The translations under genes and the position numbers were made by a program. Under the pieces are notes generated by a model. That model was not told where the DNA came from. It saw nothing but the letters and a program-made list of their open reading frames with translations, and did no database searches. From positions 4,617,786 through 4,681,785 of the forward strand of contig NZ_CP036339.1 of NCBI RefSeq assembly GCF_007746075.1: DNA of 64,000 bases, written 5' to 3'. This stretch comes from Lacipirellula limnantheis (GTDB taxonomy: Bacteria; Planctomycetota; Planctomycetia; Pirellulales; Lacipirellulaceae). Positions 30,138 through 38,068 of the stretch are shown here, one piece after another (positions within the stretch are counted from its first letter, which is position 1; each line of letters starts with the position of its first letter).

Positions 30138-30179
30138 TTTGCAAGGCAGAGGTTAGGGGTTCGATCCCCCTTGGCTCCA
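30138..30179 (+). tRNA. tRNA-Ala(UGC) 3' fragment, probable attachment site
   Basis: Starting at the anticodon loop TTTGCAA (anticodon TGC) the sequence gives GGCAG, the variable loop AGGTT, a perfect T-arm (AGGGG, TTCGATC, CCCCT) and acceptor TGGCTCC plus discriminator A. CCA is not encoded. The D-arm and 5' acceptor strand are absent upstream. A tRNA copy that begins at the anticodon loop is the usual duplicate left by tyrosine-recombinase integration into a tRNA gene. It lies exactly at the border of accessory and core DNA. Confidence 0.75.
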
Positions 30180-30271
30180 CTTCTTTTTTTGAGCGTACGC
30201 CGTTGAGTTCGGCAACTGAGTTCTGCGACCTCGGCGCGATCGCTCGTCATCTGCTACTGGTCGTGCGACGA

Positions 30272-31045
30272 CTACGCGGCTGGCCGTCTTCGGGCCAATG
30301 GGCCCAAGCCGATCAGCGGATAGCCTGGCACGCGCTGTTGGTACTGGCGGTATTCGTCGCCCATGTAGAACGCCAGCCGTTCGTCCTTGAGGTAGCTGCC
30401 GACGGCCAGGTAGATCGACCAGACGGCGGTGAGCAGGGCGTGATCGAGCGTCATGAGCGGCGTGAACCAAATCAATCCGGCAAAGCTGAGATACACCGGG
30501 TGCCGCATCCACCGATAGGCGCCTTTGGGGACGAAGCGCCGGCGCGGCAACGGCAGCCGGCGGGCCCAGTGGCTCCACTCGGTGAAGCCCGTCTGATAGC
30601 CGAGCCCCGTGAGCAGCAGGCTGTAGCCAAGCCCGAGCCACGACAGGAGAAACGCCGCGACAACCACGATCCGCGGCCAGCCGCTGAGCTCCCAGATGAC
30701 GATGTCGCTTTCCTGCCAGGCGCCGAAGACGACCCAAAGCGACGCGCATGTGACGATGCAATAGAAGATGCCGAAGAACTCGCGGCCAATGACTCGGCAG
30801 ATGGCGGCTTGGAGTTTGGGGAGGCGCAGCAGACTGTGCGGCACGGCAAAGAGCAGGGCAAGCCCCAGGTCGCAGCTCGCCATCAGCCAAACGGGCGTTC
30901 GTCCGCCGTCGCGAGGCGCTGAGGCGTCGAGAAACTGGTAGAGACCAACCACAGTGACGGCGAACATCAACTGCGCGCCGAGGCCGACAATCCATCCAGC
31001 GGCGCGCCGCCACGCGGCGGCCCCATCTGCGATCACTGCATCCAT
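30272..31045 (-). CDS. NnrU / isoprenylcysteine-type membrane methyltransferase family protein
   Basis: 257 residues with about six membrane helices and the family signature 'PKGAYRWMRHPVYLSFAGL' near residues 165-185, followed by the C-terminal 'DERLAFYMGDEYRQYQQRVP' typical of this group (SAM-binding end of ICMT-like enzymes). NnrU proteins are linked to denitrification; ICMT relatives methylate lipids or quinones. It lies just left of a YceI gene and a type III PKS operon, which favours lipid methylation. An antisense-frame open reading of 300 codons here is ignored. Confidence 0.8.
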   Translation of the reverse strand: MDAVIADGAAAWRRAAGWIVGLGAQLMFAVTVVGLYQFLDASAPRDGGRTPVWLMASCDLGLALLFAVPHSLLRLPKLQAAICRVIGREFFGIFYCIVTCASLWVVFGAWQESDIVIWELSGWPRIVVVAAFLLSWLGLGYSLLLTGLGYQTGFTEWSHWARRLPLPRRRFVPKGAYRWMRHPVYLSFAGLIWFTPLMTLDHALLTAVWSIYLAVGSYLKDERLAFYMGDEYRQYQQRVPGYPLIGLGPLARRRPAA

Positions 31046-31092
31046 GCCACATCACTCCGAGAATATCTTGCGACGGCGGTCATCGCCGTCGA

Positions 31093-31797
31093 TCATTGTC
31101 CAGGCGCGCTGACGACAATAATGTCTCCGTGAACCATCATATCGTCCGCGACGCCGACCGCGCCAAGCGCCTTGCGCAGCGGTTTAATGCCGAACTCGGA
31201 TTGTCGCAGCGGAAACTGGCCGCGAATGCGCAGGAAACCGTTCCCAGGTTCGACTTCGGCGAGAAACCGCAGCGGTCGCTTCACCCCGTGGAGCGTGAAC
31301 TCGCCGATGAATTCGTAGAGGGGATGGCCTTGGCGGCTCGCCTGGTTGGTCTTACGGGTCGAAGCAACGTCGAACACCGCCGTTGGGAAGCGTTTGACGT
31401 CGAGGACCTCCGGTCCGAGCATGTTGGCGGTCACTTCGCGCTGCGTGTCGGCGTCGGTTTCGCCTTCTACGCCGAGATACTTGCGGGCGTAGGGAACGTC
31501 GGCGAGGAAGCTGCCCATCTCAAACTGGATCTGACCCGCGTCTTTTTCGGCATCGAGCGCAATGCGTCCGCCGCTAAGCAGGCCAACGACGCCGTGCACG
31601 TGCCCGAAGCCCGTTTTCTCGACGCGAATGTAAACCCGCGAATTGCCGGGGTGGACGTCGCCGGGGGCGAGCGCCGGGGAGGACGCCGGCGCGGCGCCTG
31701 CAGATCCGCTGGCAATGACACTGAGACACATTATCATCAGCCAGAAAATCGTCGACTTACGCGGGTAGCGGGCGATTTTTTGCGGAAATATGAACAT
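31093..31797 (-). CDS. YceI-family periplasmic lipid-binding protein
   Basis: 234 residues: signal peptide ('FWLMIMCLSVIASGSAGA'), then a YceI lipocalin-like barrel: 'SRVYIRVEKTGFGHVHGVVG', 'VLDVKRFPTAVFDV', 'GEFTLHGVKRPLRF', 'EFGIKPLRKALGAVGVADDM'. YceI proteins bind isoprenoid or other amphiphilic lipids. ATG 31,797 has GAGG six bases upstream; GTG 31,809 is an alternative. It is transcribed with the methyltransferase at 31,045 (47-base gap) and divergently from the PKS operon. Confidence 0.9.
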   Translation of the reverse strand: MFIFPQKIARYPRKSTIFWLMIMCLSVIASGSAGAAPASSPALAPGDVHPGNSRVYIRVEKTGFGHVHGVVGLLSGGRIALDAEKDAGQIQFEMGSFLADVPYARKYLGVEGETDADTQREVTANMLGPEVLDVKRFPTAVFDVASTRKTNQASRQGHPLYEFIGEFTLHGVKRPLRFLAEVEPGNGFLRIRGQFPLRQSEFGIKPLRKALGAVGVADDMMVHGDIIVVSAPGQ

Positions 31798-32081
31798 CAC
31801 CGGCCTCACTTCCTTGCGCTACTGTAAGGTTTCAGACTCGTACGATTGTGAGATTGACAGGAGCGGCCCATCGCTCGCAACATACTCCAGTCGGACGGCG
31901 CCTAGTGTATAGAACGCATCGCATCCGATCGTCGAGAGCAAGTTGCGAGTTTCATTGGACATTCGCCGCTCTTTACGGATGTCCACGTCACTATTTACGG
32001 AACAGGTCGCTTCACGAAGAAGCGACGGGGGCCGCGCAGCTCGGTATCGAGGCGCGCAGCTGAAAGGATTCAGCGAATCTC

Positions 32082-32837
32082 ATGTCAGTCACAGCGAGTC
32101 CGGCAGCGCGCCGATGGACGATCGGCCGAAGACAACGCATCGCCGAGTTAATGGACGACCCGCAGATCGAGCCCGCGGCGCTCGATCACGCGCTTCGCGG
32201 GATCGCACGAATCAACGCGGTCAGTCTGACGGCTGAACATCTTTGGCGCCGCCTGAAGCGGATCGCTGCACAACGACGGTTGTCTCGCCTCAGCGTGCTC
32301 GACGTCGGCTGCGGCAACGCCGACGTCACGATTGGAATTGCTCGCCGTGCCGCGAGCGCCGGACTGCTCGTCGAGATCAGCGGCTGCGACATGACGGCGG
32401 TTGCCATCGAAGCCGCGAGCGACCGAGCGCGCCGCGCCGGGCTCAGCAACGTTGAGTTTTTTCAAGCGGACGCACTGCTCGACGATCTCCGCGGCGAGTA
32501 CGACGCGGTGGTGAGCTCGCTATTCTTGCACCACCTCGCGGAGCAGGACGCGATTGAACTGCTGCGTCGCGCGAGTCAGATCGCGCGTTACGCGATCATC
32601 ATGGACGATCTCTGCCGCTCGGCCCTCGGTTACTGGCTCGCACGGTGGGGCTGCCGGTTGTTGACGCGTTCGCCCGTCGTCCATTTTGACGGCCCAGCGT
32701 CGGTGCGGAGCGCGTTCACGGCGACCGAAGCATTGCAGTTAGCCCGCGCGGCCGGACTCGATGGCGCGGTTGCAGTACGGCGATGGCCGGAACGGTATAC
32801 GCTCGCGTGGCATGCCGACGCCGAGGGGGGATCATGA
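32082..32837 (+). CDS. Class I SAM-dependent methyltransferase
   Basis: 251 residues; glycine motif I 'VLDVGCGNADVTIGIARRAA' at about 80-99, acidic end of strand 2 (ISGCDMT), motif 'YDAVVSSLFLHHLAEQDAI' and a C-terminal strand pair. Members of this type methylate small aromatic or lipid substrates. First gene of a three-gene operon: its TGA overlaps the next ATG (ATGA). Confidence 0.85.
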   Translation: MSVTASPAARRWTIGRRQRIAELMDDPQIEPAALDHALRGIARINAVSLTAEHLWRRLKRIAAQRRLSRLSVLDVGCGNADVTIGIARRAASAGLLVEISGCDMTAVAIEAASDRARRAGLSNVEFFQADALLDDLRGEYDAVVSSLFLHHLAEQDAIELLRRASQIARYAIIMDDLCRSALGYWLARWGCRLLTRSPVVHFDGPASVRSAFTATEALQLARAAGLDGAVAVRRWPERYTLAWHADAEGGS

Positions 32838-34006
32838 TTTCCGCGCCTCGGTGGAACGTGGCGGTGATCGGCGGCGGGCCGGGCGGGGCACTCGCAGCGC
32901 TGCTGCTAGCTCGCGCAGGGCTGCGCGTGGCGCTAATCGAGCGCTCAACGGCGCCGCGATACAAAGTGTGCGGGGGTTGCCTCAACGAGCGCGGCTTATC
33001 GATTCTGAACGAGTGCGGACTGGGCGAAACACTTCGCTCGGAGTTGACCGCTTCGCTGCGACGCATCGTGTTTCACAGCGCGGGCCGTAACATGGCGATT
33101 GCGGGGCAGGTTGGCGCCGTCGTCAATCGAGCGACCTTTGACGCCGCGCTCGTCAGCGCTGCCGTCGACGCGGGGGCCCAGCTTTTCGCCGGCGCGACGG
33201 CGACGGTCGAACCGATCGCCGCCGACGCTACCGACGCCATCGCCGGTCGTACGATTGAGCTTCGTTACGCCAATGGCGCGAGCGGTCTTCTCGCGGCGGA
33301 ACTCGTTGTCGTCGCCGACGGCTTGGGAAGTCCCTCGCTGCGGCAGCTTTCCGAGTTCGACGCCGTGACGGCTCCCGATTCCCGGATGGGCTTTGGCCTT
33401 CTGCCACGACCTTCGCTAGTCAGCGATGGCTACGAGCCATCCACGCTGCGCATGGTTTTGGCGGACGACGGCTACCTGGGAATTGCGCGGCTGGCCGACG
33501 GGCGATTCTGCATTGGCGCGGCCGTCGATGCGGCCGTCGCACGGCAACATAAGCTTCATCAGTGGATAGCCGACGCTATTGCGCGGTGCGGTCTGCCCGA
33601 GATTCACGGGCTCGCCGATGTCGCGATCCGGGGAACGCGCCCGCTGACCCGTCGCCCAGCGCGGACCGCCGGCCATCGGATCTTTCTCCTTGGCGACGCC
33701 GCCGGTTACACCGAGCCGATCACTGGCGAGGGGATGGCTTGGGCTCTCGCGGGCGCCGCAGCCTTGCCGCCGCTGGCCGTCGCGGCCTGCCGTCGCTGGC
33801 GTCCGGAGTTCGCGATGGACTGGCAGCGAACGCTTCGTCAAGAGGTCTACTGCGGTCAGTACGTCAACCGCTTCCTGGCCGCGGTCCTGCGACGGCCACG
33901 ATATGCTCGTCCCGTTTTTGCCGCCGCGGCCGCGTTTCCCGGATTCGCCGCCCCGGTCGTTCGCCGATTGAATCGCCCTCAAAGTGTTGCAAGGATTGCC
34001 GCATGA
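32834..34006 (+). CDS. FAD-dependent oxidoreductase (geranylgeranyl reductase / aromatic hydroxylase type)
   Basis: 390 residues. N-terminal FAD motif 'VAVIGGGPGGALAALLLARA', 'KVCGGCLNERGL' as in geranylgeranyl-reductase-like flavoproteins, the DG motif 'VVVADGLGSPSL' and the GD motif 'FLLGDAAGYTEPITGEGMAW'. The family hydroxylates aromatic rings or reduces prenyl chains. Between a methyltransferase and a type III PKS, oxidation or hydroxylation of a polyketide-derived phenolic ring is the likely job. ATGA overlaps with both neighbours. Confidence 0.85.
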   Translation: MISAPRWNVAVIGGGPGGALAALLLARAGLRVALIERSTAPRYKVCGGCLNERGLSILNECGLGETLRSELTASLRRIVFHSAGRNMAIAGQVGAVVNRATFDAALVSAAVDAGAQLFAGATATVEPIAADATDAIAGRTIELRYANGASGLLAAELVVVADGLGSPSLRQLSEFDAVTAPDSRMGFGLLPRPSLVSDGYEPSTLRMVLADDGYLGIARLADGRFCIGAAVDAAVARQHKLHQWIADAIARCGLPEIHGLADVAIRGTRPLTRRPARTAGHRIFLLGDAAGYTEPITGEGMAWALAGAAALPPLAVAACRRWRPEFAMDWQRTLRQEVYCGQYVNRFLAAVLRRPRYARPVFAAAAAFPGFAAPVVRRLNRPQSVARIAA

Positions 34007-35208
34007 CGCCGCTCACCGTGACCAATTCCCGCCTGCTCCCTGCCCGCCGCAACGGTTACCGCTCCGCCTTGCGCGACGCTGAGCCGAAACACGTGAACCC
34101 GATCATCCGCGCCATCGGCGTCGCCGTGCCTGACGAGTCGGTCTCCCAGCATCGGGCAGCGGACATTGCGACAGAGTTGATCGCGTCGTCAGAACGTCAA
34201 CAGCGAGCCATCGCCACGCTGTATCGCCGATCGGGAGTCGAGACCCGGCGTTGCACGGTGCTCGAACCGCAACGCGATGCGGAGCACGCAGAGCAGTCGT
34301 TCTTTGAGCCGCGCCGCTCGGCAAGCGACGGCGGCCCCTCGACCGCTGAGCGCATGGTTCGCTACGAACAATCGGCGGGGCGGCTTGCCGCCGCCGCTTC
34401 GGCGCGGGCAGTGAACGAATCAGGCTTGCTGCCGGAACGGATTACCCATTTGGTGACGGCGACGTGCACCGGTTTTTCCGCGCCTGGATTTGATCTTGGG
34501 CTGATCGACGCGTTGTCGCTGTCTCGCGGCGTGCAACGGACGCAAGTCGGATTCATGGGATGCCATGCCGGGCTCAACGCGCTACGGGTCGCGCAGGCCT
34601 ATTGCCGCGCGGACGCGAATGCGCGTGTCTTGGTTTGCGCGACCGAACTTTGCAGTCTCCACTTTCAATACAGCGACGATCCGCAGACCATCGTCTCGAA
34701 CGCGCTCTTCGCCGACGGCGCCGCGGCGGCGGTGATCGCTCCGGACCGAAGTCGCGCGGCGTCTGGCGACGGCTGCGATCGGCCCGATTGGCGACTCGCC
34801 GATCATGCGTCCCTCGTGCTGCCCGATTCGGCCGACCTGATGAGTTGGCGCATTGGCGACAACGGCTTTGCGATGACGCTGTCGCCGCGACTTCCAGACT
34901 TGATCGCCGAAGAGCTTGCCCCGTGGGTGGACGGCTGGCTCGCCAACCATGGCCTCAGGCGGTCGGACGTTGGATCGTGGGCCATTCATCCGGGCGGCCG
35001 GCGCATCCTCGCCGCAGCCGCGGCTTCGCTTGAACTCACCGCAGATCAGATGGCGCCGTCGGAGCAAGTCCTGCGCGAGTACGGCAACATGTCTTCGCCG
35101 ACGGTGCTGTTCATTCTGCGCGAACTGCAACAACGCCGTGCGCAGCTTCCCGCAGTCATGCTCGCGTTCGGTCCAGGCATCACCATCGAGGCCGCGCTGA
35201 TCACCTAA
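34003..35208 (+). CDS. Type III polyketide synthase (chalcone/stilbene synthase family)
   Basis: 401 residues. It condenses acyl-CoA starters with malonyl-CoA on one active-site Cys. Triad visible: Cys187 in 'VGFMGCHAGLNALR', His329 in 'WAIHPGGRRIL', Asn362 in 'EYGNMSSPTVLF', with spacing like chalcone synthase; C-terminal 'AFGPGITIEAALI'. ATG 34,003 overlaps the flavoprotein stop (ATGA) and is preferred to the long open extension upstream, which is a shadow of the flavoprotein gene. The about 40-residue N-terminal lead before 'NPIIRAIGVAVP' is longer than usual. Confidence 0.92.
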   Translation: MTPLTVTNSRLLPARRNGYRSALRDAEPKHVNPIIRAIGVAVPDESVSQHRAADIATELIASSERQQRAIATLYRRSGVETRRCTVLEPQRDAEHAEQSFFEPRRSASDGGPSTAERMVRYEQSAGRLAAAASARAVNESGLLPERITHLVTATCTGFSAPGFDLGLIDALSLSRGVQRTQVGFMGCHAGLNALRVAQAYCRADANARVLVCATELCSLHFQYSDDPQTIVSNALFADGAAAAVIAPDRSRAASGDGCDRPDWRLADHASLVLPDSADLMSWRIGDNGFAMTLSPRLPDLIAEELAPWVDGWLANHGLRRSDVGSWAIHPGGRRILAAAAASLELTADQMAPSEQVLREYGNMSSPTVLFILRELQQRRAQLPAVMLAFGPGITIEAALIT

Positions 35209-35268
35209 TTCTGCTTAACAGGCGGCAACGGATCGCGATGCGCCGCGGCACGCGATAGAATAACGACC

Positions 35269-35964
35269 ATGATCCTGCCGCACGCAGAAAACCACCGAAT
35301 CGAACGCATTGGCTGGCTTCGCGCCGCGGTGCTGGGGGCAAACGACGGAATTATCTCGACCGCGAGCTTGATTTCAGGCGTCGCAGCCTCTGACGCACCC
35401 AAGAGCGCCGTGGTGCTGGCCGGAGTCGCCGGGCTGGTCGCGGGAGCCGCCTCCATGGCTGCCGGCGAATATGTCTCGGTGAGCTCGCAGTCGGATACGG
35501 AGCGGGCCGACCGAGAGCGCGAAGTGCGGGAACTCGCGACCGATCCCGACGCCGAATTGGCGGAACTGACGACGATTTACGCGAAACGCGGGCTCGATGC
35601 AAAACTAGCCGCCCAAGTCGCGGCGGCGCTGACGGCACACGATGCGCTGACGACCCACCTGCGCGACGAATTGGGAATCGTGGCCGGGATGGAAGCCCGG
35701 CCGGTGCAAGCCGCGTTCTCGTCGGCGGCCGCCTTCGCCGCCGGAGCGATCTTGCCGCTCGCAACCGCAATTCTGGCGTCGCCGGATCACGTCCTGCTGA
35801 TCGTCGCGGCGACGTCGCTAGGCTTCCTCGCTGCCCTGGGCGGAGTCGCGGCCAAGGTAGGAGGTTCCCGCCTCGGCATCGGAATTGCCCGGGTGACATT
35901 CTGGGGAGCCGTGGCGATGGGGCTGACCGCGCTGATTGGGCGTGCCTTCGGGGTAAACGCTTGA
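35269..35964 (+). CDS. VIT1/CCC1-family Fe/Mn transporter
   Basis: 231 residues: 'WLRAAVLGANDGIISTASLI' (first helix with the family's GxNDGI), 'AGAASMAAGEYVSVSSQSDT', the cytoplasmic acidic helical domain (residues about 80-140, 'DPDAELAELTTIYAKRGLD') and three C-terminal helices. Members move Fe2+ or Mn2+ out of the cytoplasm or into storage. Downstream of the PKS operon by 60 bases; possibly co-transcribed. Confidence 0.9.
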   Translation: MILPHAENHRIERIGWLRAAVLGANDGIISTASLISGVAASDAPKSAVVLAGVAGLVAGAASMAAGEYVSVSSQSDTERADREREVRELATDPDAELAELTTIYAKRGLDAKLAAQVAAALTAHDALTTHLRDELGIVAGMEARPVQAAFSSAAAFAAGAILPLATAILASPDHVLLIVAATSLGFLAALGGVAAKVGGSRLGIGIARVTFWGAVAMGLTALIGRAFGVNA

Positions 35965-36020
35965 CGAGCAGAGCTCGTTCGTCGTCGCGGAAGCCAGCTT
36001 GAAGAGCCGCAAAACGGTAA

Positions 36021-37910
36021 TCATTCCAGAGCGAATGCGACAAAGGCGTCGCCTGCTTTGGTCCGTAGTTTCCCCGCGCCTCCTGCGGCGATCACGACGT
36101 ACTGCCGACCGTCGACCATGTACGTGGCAGGCGTCGCGTAACCGCCCGCCGGGAGTTGATGCTCCCAGAGGACTTTGCCTGTTTGCTTGTCAAACGCGCG
36201 AAACTTTTCATCCTTCGTGCCGGCAATGAAAACCAGTCCGCCGGCGGTGACGATCGAGCCGCCGAAGGTTTCGGTCCCCGTTGGAGGTATGCCCCGGGCG
36301 GCGAGTTCGGGATGTTCTCCCAACGGGACCTGCCAGGCAAACTCCCCGGTATTGAGGTTAATGGCCGTGAGCTGGCCCCACGGCGGCTTGATGCCGGGGT
36401 AACCTTCATGATCCAGCAGCTGATGGTACCCGGTATGGCTGAAGGGGCCATATCGTCCCTCCGAATCTTCTTTGGCGTCTGTGGCGTCGACGAGCGTGAG
36501 GATATTGGGGACGTTGTTCGAATTGACGTAGAGCAACCCCGTGGTGGGATCGAAGCAAGCGCCCGACCAGTTGGCGCCGCCATGAAATCCCGGGATGACG
36601 ACGGTTCCTTGGAGGCTGGGCGGATTGAATGCTGGCCCGCGACGGGCGTTTCTTAACTTTGCGAGAACCGAATCGCGATTGGCGACGCCGATGTTGGTGA
36701 CGTTCGACTCGTCGAATGCCTGCACTGAAAATGGGGGAGGCTTGACGGGAATGGGTTGCGTCGGCCACGCCTGCTCGCCGGGCACGTCCGAGGCAGGAAC
36801 GCTGCGTTCTTCCACGGCGAACAAGGGCGCTCCGGTGTCGCGGTTGAATAAGAAGACGTAACCTGTCTTGGTCACTTGAGCGACCGCGTCGATCGAACGC
36901 CCCTCGTGGGTCACCGTGACGAGATTGGGAGAAGTCGGCAGGTCGTGATCCCATAGATCGTGATGCAGGGTCTGGAAGTGCCAGCGGCGCTCGCCAGTGG
37001 CGGCGTCGAGCGCGATCGTGCAGTTGGCAAACAAGTTCTCGCCGTGGCGATCGCCGCCGTAGAAATCGAACGCTGCCGAGCCGAGCCCGGCGAAGACGAG
37101 ACCGCGCTCGACGTCGACGGTCAGCCCGCCCCACGCGTTGGCGCCGCCGCGCTCGCGCCAGGAGTTGCCCTGCCACGTCTCGCGGCCGTATTCGCCCGGA
37201 CCGGGCACGGTGCGAAATCGCCACAGTTGCTTCCCCGTGCGAACATCGAAGGCGCGGATGTCTCCGGGCGCGGCAATGCCGGGCCCCTCGCCGCACGAAA
37301 CGCCAATGATGATCGTGTCTTTCCAAATCGAGGGCGCCGACGTTGGTCCGTAGCCGAGAGACGCCACCTTCGGATTGAGTTCCTCGCGCAGATTCCGCAC
37401 CCCGCCGTCGCCGAACTTACCGTCGAGCTTGCCTGTCTTGGCATCGAGCGAGAACAGCCGGCCGTCGGCCGTCCCGTGGATGATGCGCCGCGCGCCGCCG
37501 GCCTGACCATCGGACCAGTAGGCGCAGCCGCGGTTGACTCCGCCAGACGTTGGCTCGTGTTCGAACGGATGCTCTTTGAGCGGATCGAACTGCCATAGCT
37601 CAGCGCCGGTCGCCGCGTCGAGCGCGACGACGCGCAGGTTGCCTGTCGTTAGATACATGACGCCGTCGACGACGAGCGGCGTGCACTCGATTGTCCGGCC
37701 ATCGCGACCTTCGAGCTCGTTGGTATGGAATGTCCAAGCGGGCTTCAGCTGCGCCACGTTCTCGCGATTAATCTGGGCAAGGTCCGCGTACCGCATACCG
37801 CCGGGGTCGTTGCCGACGCGGGGCCAGTCGCTTCGATCCAGTGACTGCGCTGCAGTCAGATGCGCCAACAGACAAGTCGAAGCCACGGCGAACAGTGCAG
37901 CACGGATCAC
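36021..37910 (-). CDS. PQQ-dependent quinoprotein dehydrogenase
   Basis: 629 residues: signal peptide ('MIRAALFAVASTCLLAHLTA', cleavage near AQS), then eight-bladed propeller repeats of the quinoprotein glucose/alcohol dehydrogenase type, each with a conserved Trp (for example 'ELWQFDPLKEHPFEHEPTSG', 'LHHDLWDHDLPTSPNLV', 'NTGEFAWQVPLGEHPELAAR'). It oxidises sugars or alcohols in the periplasm and passes electrons to the quinone pool. No cytochrome c domain is attached. Confidence 0.9.
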   Translation of the reverse strand: MIRAALFAVASTCLLAHLTAAQSLDRSDWPRVGNDPGGMRYADLAQINRENVAQLKPAWTFHTNELEGRDGRTIECTPLVVDGVMYLTTGNLRVVALDAATGAELWQFDPLKEHPFEHEPTSGGVNRGCAYWSDGQAGGARRIIHGTADGRLFSLDAKTGKLDGKFGDGGVRNLREELNPKVASLGYGPTSAPSIWKDTIIIGVSCGEGPGIAAPGDIRAFDVRTGKQLWRFRTVPGPGEYGRETWQGNSWRERGGANAWGGLTVDVERGLVFAGLGSAAFDFYGGDRHGENLFANCTIALDAATGERRWHFQTLHHDLWDHDLPTSPNLVTVTHEGRSIDAVAQVTKTGYVFLFNRDTGAPLFAVEERSVPASDVPGEQAWPTQPIPVKPPPFSVQAFDESNVTNIGVANRDSVLAKLRNARRGPAFNPPSLQGTVVIPGFHGGANWSGACFDPTTGLLYVNSNNVPNILTLVDATDAKEDSEGRYGPFSHTGYHQLLDHEGYPGIKPPWGQLTAINLNTGEFAWQVPLGEHPELAARGIPPTGTETFGGSIVTAGGLVFIAGTKDEKFRAFDKQTGKVLWEHQLPAGGYATPATYMVDGRQYVVIAAGGAGKLRTKAGDAFVAFALE

Positions 37911-38068
37911 GATATTGCTTCCCGATCATGGGGATGAAGAAAAGCGATGGGGCGCAGGAACCGCGCCTCGGCCGCGCCGTAGCAAGATAACACCGCTGCC
38001 GGCACGGTGCTATGGATCGGTCGCAAAGGGCAAACATTCGACCTTCACTGATCGCTGCTCTGCGACCG

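Noticed and set aside
30153-31055. 300-codon minus-strand frame
   Set aside because: Arg/Pro-rich shadow of the NnrU-like gene in another frame; it also runs into the tRNA fragment.
33562-34002. Long N-terminal extension of the type III PKS
   Set aside because: Its translation is an Arg/Ser-rich shadow of the flavoprotein gene; the ATGA overlap at 34,003 is the natural start.
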